From contig JAJDZN010000043.1 of assembly GCA_022824585.1 (NCBI GenBank), positions 1 through 34,686 on the forward strand: a DNA stretch of 34,686 nucleotides. Reading direction: 5' to 3'. The position numbers were made by a program, and so were the translations under genes. The notes under the pieces were generated by a model. It saw nothing but the letters and a program-made list of their open reading frames with translations. It was not told the DNA's origin and made no database searches. Positions 32,540-34,686 of the stretch are shown here, in pieces (the first letter of the stretch is position 1; each line of letters starts with the position of its first letter). Source of the DNA: Bryobacterales bacterium. GTDB lineage: Bacteria > Acidobacteriota > Terriglobia > Bryobacterales > UBA6623.

Positions 32540-32677
32540 TTAACCCTTACCGTGCCGCTGCCCGGCCCGATCCAGCTCGGCCAGCACGTGGGCGGTGTTC
32601 TTCTTGACCTCTGCCTGAGTTCTCGGCGGCAGTCGCTCGAACAGCTCTTGCCAAGGCCGATGTTTCATCTGTTCCAT
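32540..32677 (-). CDS. Doubtful 45-residue ORF, possibly a truncated antitoxin
   Basis: The ATG at 32677 (or 32668) opens a charged, helical-looking peptide containing MKHRPWQELFERLPPRTQAE and VLAEL, ending at a TAA. The KHRPW...LPP...AE pattern resembles the N-terminus of some XRE-type antitoxins, in which a helix-turn-helix would follow; here the frame stops before any such domain. It may be a remnant. No strong ribosome site is visible. Confidence 0.3.
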   Translation of the reverse strand: MEQMKHRPWQELFERLPPRTQAEVKKNTAHVLAELDRAGQRHGKG

Positions 32678-32807
32678 TCTCTCACTGAGTTCAGCTACCC
32701 CTCGCGTCGGAGTCAGCGACCGCCCTCTGCCTTCAAACGTCCGGTGTGCGCACTGACCTGCGGTTGACGTACTGGCGAAGGCCCCGTCTTACCATGAGAG
32801 GTCTCAC

Positions 32808-33590
32808 ATGTCGCAGGCGACAGAACAATTCGGGGAGTTGCTGGCGATCATGCGCCGTCTGCGATCGCCGGAAGGCTGCCCGTGGGATCGCGAGCAAACG
32901 CTGGAATCGCTGCGCCGCTACCTCATCGAAGAGACCTACGAGGTGATCGACGCAATCGACCGGCGCGACTGGGACGGGCTGGCAGAGGAACTCGGGGACC
33001 TGCAGCTGCAGGTCGTCTTCCAGGCAGAGATCGCCCGGAGCGAGGGATGGTTTGACATTCAAGCGGTCTTGGAGGCCATCAACTCCAAACTGGTGCGACG
33101 CCACCCCCACGTGTTCGAGTCGGAGTCGCTGAAGACGGCCGACGACGTGACCCAACGCTGGGAGCAGATCAAGCGGCAGGAGAAGCCGCCACCGCAGGGC
33201 GAAGGCCTGCTGGACAAAGTCCCCAAGCACCAGCCAGCCATGCTGGAGGCACACCAGGCGGGCAAACTCGCCGCAAAGGCCGGCTTCGACTGGCAGCAAT
33301 TCGAGGACATGGGCGAAAAGCTCGCCGAAGAATTCCGCGAGGTTCGCGAAGCGCTCCAAGCGAGCGATCCAGAACGTGTAGAAGACGAGATCGGCGACTT
33401 GATCTTCATGGCCGTCAACGTCGCTCGCTTCTCCGGCGTGGATCCAGAACTGGCGCTGAAGCACGCCAATTCCAAGTTCCGGCAGCGTTTTCGCTCGATG
33501 GAGCGAGCGCTGGCAGCGGACGGCCGGGAGATGGCGGCTTGCACGCCTGCGGAGTTGGAAAAGCTATGGCAACGCGCCAAGCAGGACTAG
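32808..33590 (+). CDS. mazG: Nucleoside triphosphate pyrophosphohydrolase MazG
   Basis: This 260-residue protein has both MazG domains. The first has RSPEGCPWDREQTLESLRRY, the metal-binding EETYEV and ELGDLQLQVVF. The second has EEFREVREAL and DEIGDLIFMAVN. The E-x-x-E and E-x-x-D pairs that bind magnesium are intact in both. MazG hydrolyses nucleoside triphosphates to monophosphates and pyrophosphate, a house-cleaning role. A ribosome site AGAGGT lies just upstream of the ATG, and a TTGACG -35-like box (32764-32769) with TACCAT (32790-32795) could be the promoter, though the 20-base spacing is long. The gene overlaps the following acetyltransferase gene by 25 bases. Confidence 0.96.
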   Translation: MSQATEQFGELLAIMRRLRSPEGCPWDREQTLESLRRYLIEETYEVIDAIDRRDWDGLAEELGDLQLQVVFQAEIARSEGWFDIQAVLEAINSKLVRRHPHVFESESLKTADDVTQRWEQIKRQEKPPPQGEGLLDKVPKHQPAMLEAHQAGKLAAKAGFDWQQFEDMGEKLAEEFREVREALQASDPERVEDEIGDLIFMAVNVARFSGVDPELALKHANSKFRQRFRSMERALAADGREMAACTPAELEKLWQRAKQD

Positions 33591-34306
33591 GCCCGGTCGA
33601 GATCCGACCGCTGCGAACGCTGGCAGAGTTCCAGTCGACGTTGCGGCTCCAGTCGGAGATCTGGGGATTCGACGAAGCCGATCTGGTCGCGCCTAGGTTG
33701 TTCGGCGTTTTCGACCGCATCGGGGGTTCGTGCCTGGGGGCCTACCTCGACGGCGAGATCATCGGTTTCTCGCTGGCCTTCGCCTCGTTCAAGCCGGCCG
33801 GCCAACGCTACTGGCACAGCCACATGGTGGGGGTCGAGTCGCGCCTGCACGGGCAAGGCGTTGGATACCAGATCAAGCTACGCCAGCGCGAAGAGGCCCT
33901 CGCCGCTGGCTTGGACCTCATCGAATGGACGTTTGACCCGCTCCAGTCGCGCAACGCCTACTTCAATATCGAGAAGCTCGGCGTCGACGTCCAGGCCTAC
34001 TTGCCGGACTTCTACGGCATCACTTCAAGCGATTTGCACGGCGCGCTGCCCACCGACCGCCTAGTCGCCGCATGGAACCTGCGCAGCCCGCGCGCTGTCG
34101 CCTGCCTCGAAGACCGCCCGCGCCCCAGAGCCAAGAGCGCCGAGCGCATCGAGATTCCGGCCCGGATCTCGGACGTCCCGCGCGAGCGAGCGGCAGAAAT
34201 CCAGGCACGGGTGCGCGGATCCTTCCAAGCAGCCTTCGCAAGCGGCTTCGAGGTTTCACGCTTCCAACGGACCGCAACCGGCGGTGTCTACCATTTGCGG
34301 GCATAG
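33566..34306 (+). CDS. Predicted GNAT-superfamily acetyltransferase (COG3375 type)
   Basis: I choose the ATG at 33566, inside the mazG end, giving a protein of about 246 residues; an open GTG-type start at 33539 is possible. The protein matches the COG3375 group: IWGFDEADLVAPRLFGVFDR, then GAYLDGEIIGFSLAF, the acetyl-CoA-binding HSHMVGVESRLHGQGVGYQI, and the very characteristic EWTFDPLQSRNAYFNIEKLG, with YLPDFYG and PTDRLVAAWNL. Its substrate is unknown; members occur in varied contexts. The overlap with mazG implies translational coupling. Confidence 0.88.
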   Translation: MATRQAGLGPVEIRPLRTLAEFQSTLRLQSEIWGFDEADLVAPRLFGVFDRIGGSCLGAYLDGEIIGFSLAFASFKPAGQRYWHSHMVGVESRLHGQGVGYQIKLRQREEALAAGLDLIEWTFDPLQSRNAYFNIEKLGVDVQAYLPDFYGITSSDLHGALPTDRLVAAWNLRSPRAVACLEDRPRPRAKSAERIEIPARISDVPRERAAEIQARVRGSFQAAFASGFEVSRFQRTATGGVYHLRA

Positions 34307-34526
34307 AGGTAGCAGGCCGCACCGACTCGCTGGGACCGTTCAATATCGGCAGCGATGGCTAGATGACAAGGAAGTACGACAAGGGGCGGAGCAAACTGGC
34401 CCGGCGTATCCGATAGCGCAGGCGGCGCGGAACCACGCCGGCCCGCTCCGCAAGATGCAGGCCCGGCGGGTTAGGCCCGAATAGGAGACCATGTCTGCGT
34501 CGCGTAGGCTGCGGAGCGAGGCCCAC

Positions 34527-34535
34527 TGCTACGCT
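34527..34535 (+). promoter_or_regulatory. Extended -10 promoter element before the Uma2-family gene
   Basis: TGCTACGCT would start transcription near 34542, 27 bases before the ATG at 34569. This argues against the in-frame upstream ATG at 34491, even though that has an AGGAG ribosome-like site. Confidence 0.35.
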
Positions 34536-34568
34536 GATTCGTGCCGGCACGCCCTCCGCCGGCTGCAC

Positions 34569-34686
34569 ATGGCGGATCGCAAGACCATCGAGCAGCATGC
34601 CGCGGTCCCGGCAGTCGAGCGTACTCCGCCTGCGGTCGCTGAGAGCGTTCACTACCCCGATTCGGACGGTCACTTCTTGCCCGACA
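34569..34686 (+). CDS. Uma2-family (DUF820) putative restriction endonuclease, N-terminus only
   Basis: Only the first 39 codons are inside the window and the frame is open to the right edge. The segment AVAESVHYPDSDGHFLPD is close to the usual start of Uma2-family proteins, in which SIHYPDEDGxPMAE-type sequence precedes the PD-(D/E)XK nuclease domain. The nuclease core is not visible, so function cannot be confirmed. Alternative start at 34491 in the same frame. Uma2 genes are often multicopy in cyanobacteria, Planctomycetes and Acidobacteriota. Confidence 0.6.
   Translation, partial: MADRKTIEQHAAVPAVERTPPAVAESVHYPDSDGHFLPD

Larger units (their letters stand above)
32171..32807. other. Intergenic region with promoter, hairpins and a doubtful small ORF
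   Basis: The 637 bases between the divergent sulfatase and mazG genes contain no convincing full gene. They hold the sulfatase promoter (32187-32195), a nested inverted repeat (32471-32510), a 45-codon minus-strand ORF (32540-32677) and the mazG promoter region. The remaining 32196-32470 shows nothing recognisable. The open frame extending the sulfatase upstream to 32437 is not protein-like. Confidence 0.6.

Noticed and set aside
32393..32767. Plus-strand open frame of 124 codons before mazG
   Set aside because: No ribosome site or motif; it crosses the nested inverted repeat and ends in the mazG promoter region.
34359..34673. Minus-strand open frame of 104 codons at the right edge
   Set aside because: It is antisense to the Uma2-family N-terminus, which is recognisable; composition is Arg/Leu-rich without motif.

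Overview
This is a high-GC, densely packed bacterial window, most likely from a Gram-negative member of Acidobacteriota or a related heterotroph-rich phylum. That assignment is an inference. It rests on the combination of a PVC/Acidobacteria-style propeller-HEAT-cytochrome c protein, two sulfatases, a sialidase-like protein, many Tat or lipoprotein exported enzymes, a split cytochrome b/Rieske operon with a very large octaheme cytochrome, and KdsB, which implies LPS. No tRNA, rRNA, CRISPR array or insertion sequence was seen.

Layout. Positions 1-5829 hold exported catabolic-type genes: a partial beta-propeller protein, a dead NHL-propeller gene, a Tat-exported DapA-family protein and a BNR sialidase (all minus), then a divergent sulfatase plus a Tat protein of unknown function. 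Positions 5846-9152 hold an alpha/beta hydrolase and a rearranged locus: a truncated copy of a RidA-type lipoprotein gene, a decayed higBA toxin-antitoxin pair, and the intact gene for a lipoprotein with three RidA domains. Positions 9200-13368 hold a deoxyhypusine-synthase-like protein and a 1033-residue propeller/HEAT/cytochrome c lipoprotein.

Positions 13492-16800 (minus) hold what I consider the most interesting locus: a thioredoxin-fused protein, then a UGSC-family selenoprotein read through an in-frame UGA (Sec96) followed by a bacterial SECIS-like hairpin at the correct distance, then a DapA-family lyase. Naive annotation splits the selenoprotein into two hypothetical ORFs.

Positions 17011-21444 are a translationally coupled purQ-purL-purF operon. 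It is followed by an exported HpcH/HpaI-family aldolase (21595-22440). Positions 22492-29803 (minus) are a six-gene respiratory operon: Rieske protein, cytochrome b N-part, cytochrome b C-part, octaheme cytochrome c, a cupredoxin-like lipoprotein, and CtaB. Together they suggest a quinol-oxidising complex with its own multiheme electron outlet, coupled to heme O synthesis for a terminal oxidase. Positions 29909-32170 (minus) hold kdsB and a lipoprotein sulfatase. After a 637-base region with little coding content come mazG, a COG3375-type acetyltransferase and the start of a Uma2-family endonuclease gene cut by the right edge.

A recurring theme is that enzyme families usually found in the cytosol (DapA, HpcH/HpaI, RidA) carry export signals here. 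A second is a repeated extended -10 motif, TGCTA(C/G)NNT or close variants, a very short distance upstream of many starts; several of these transcripts would be nearly leaderless.
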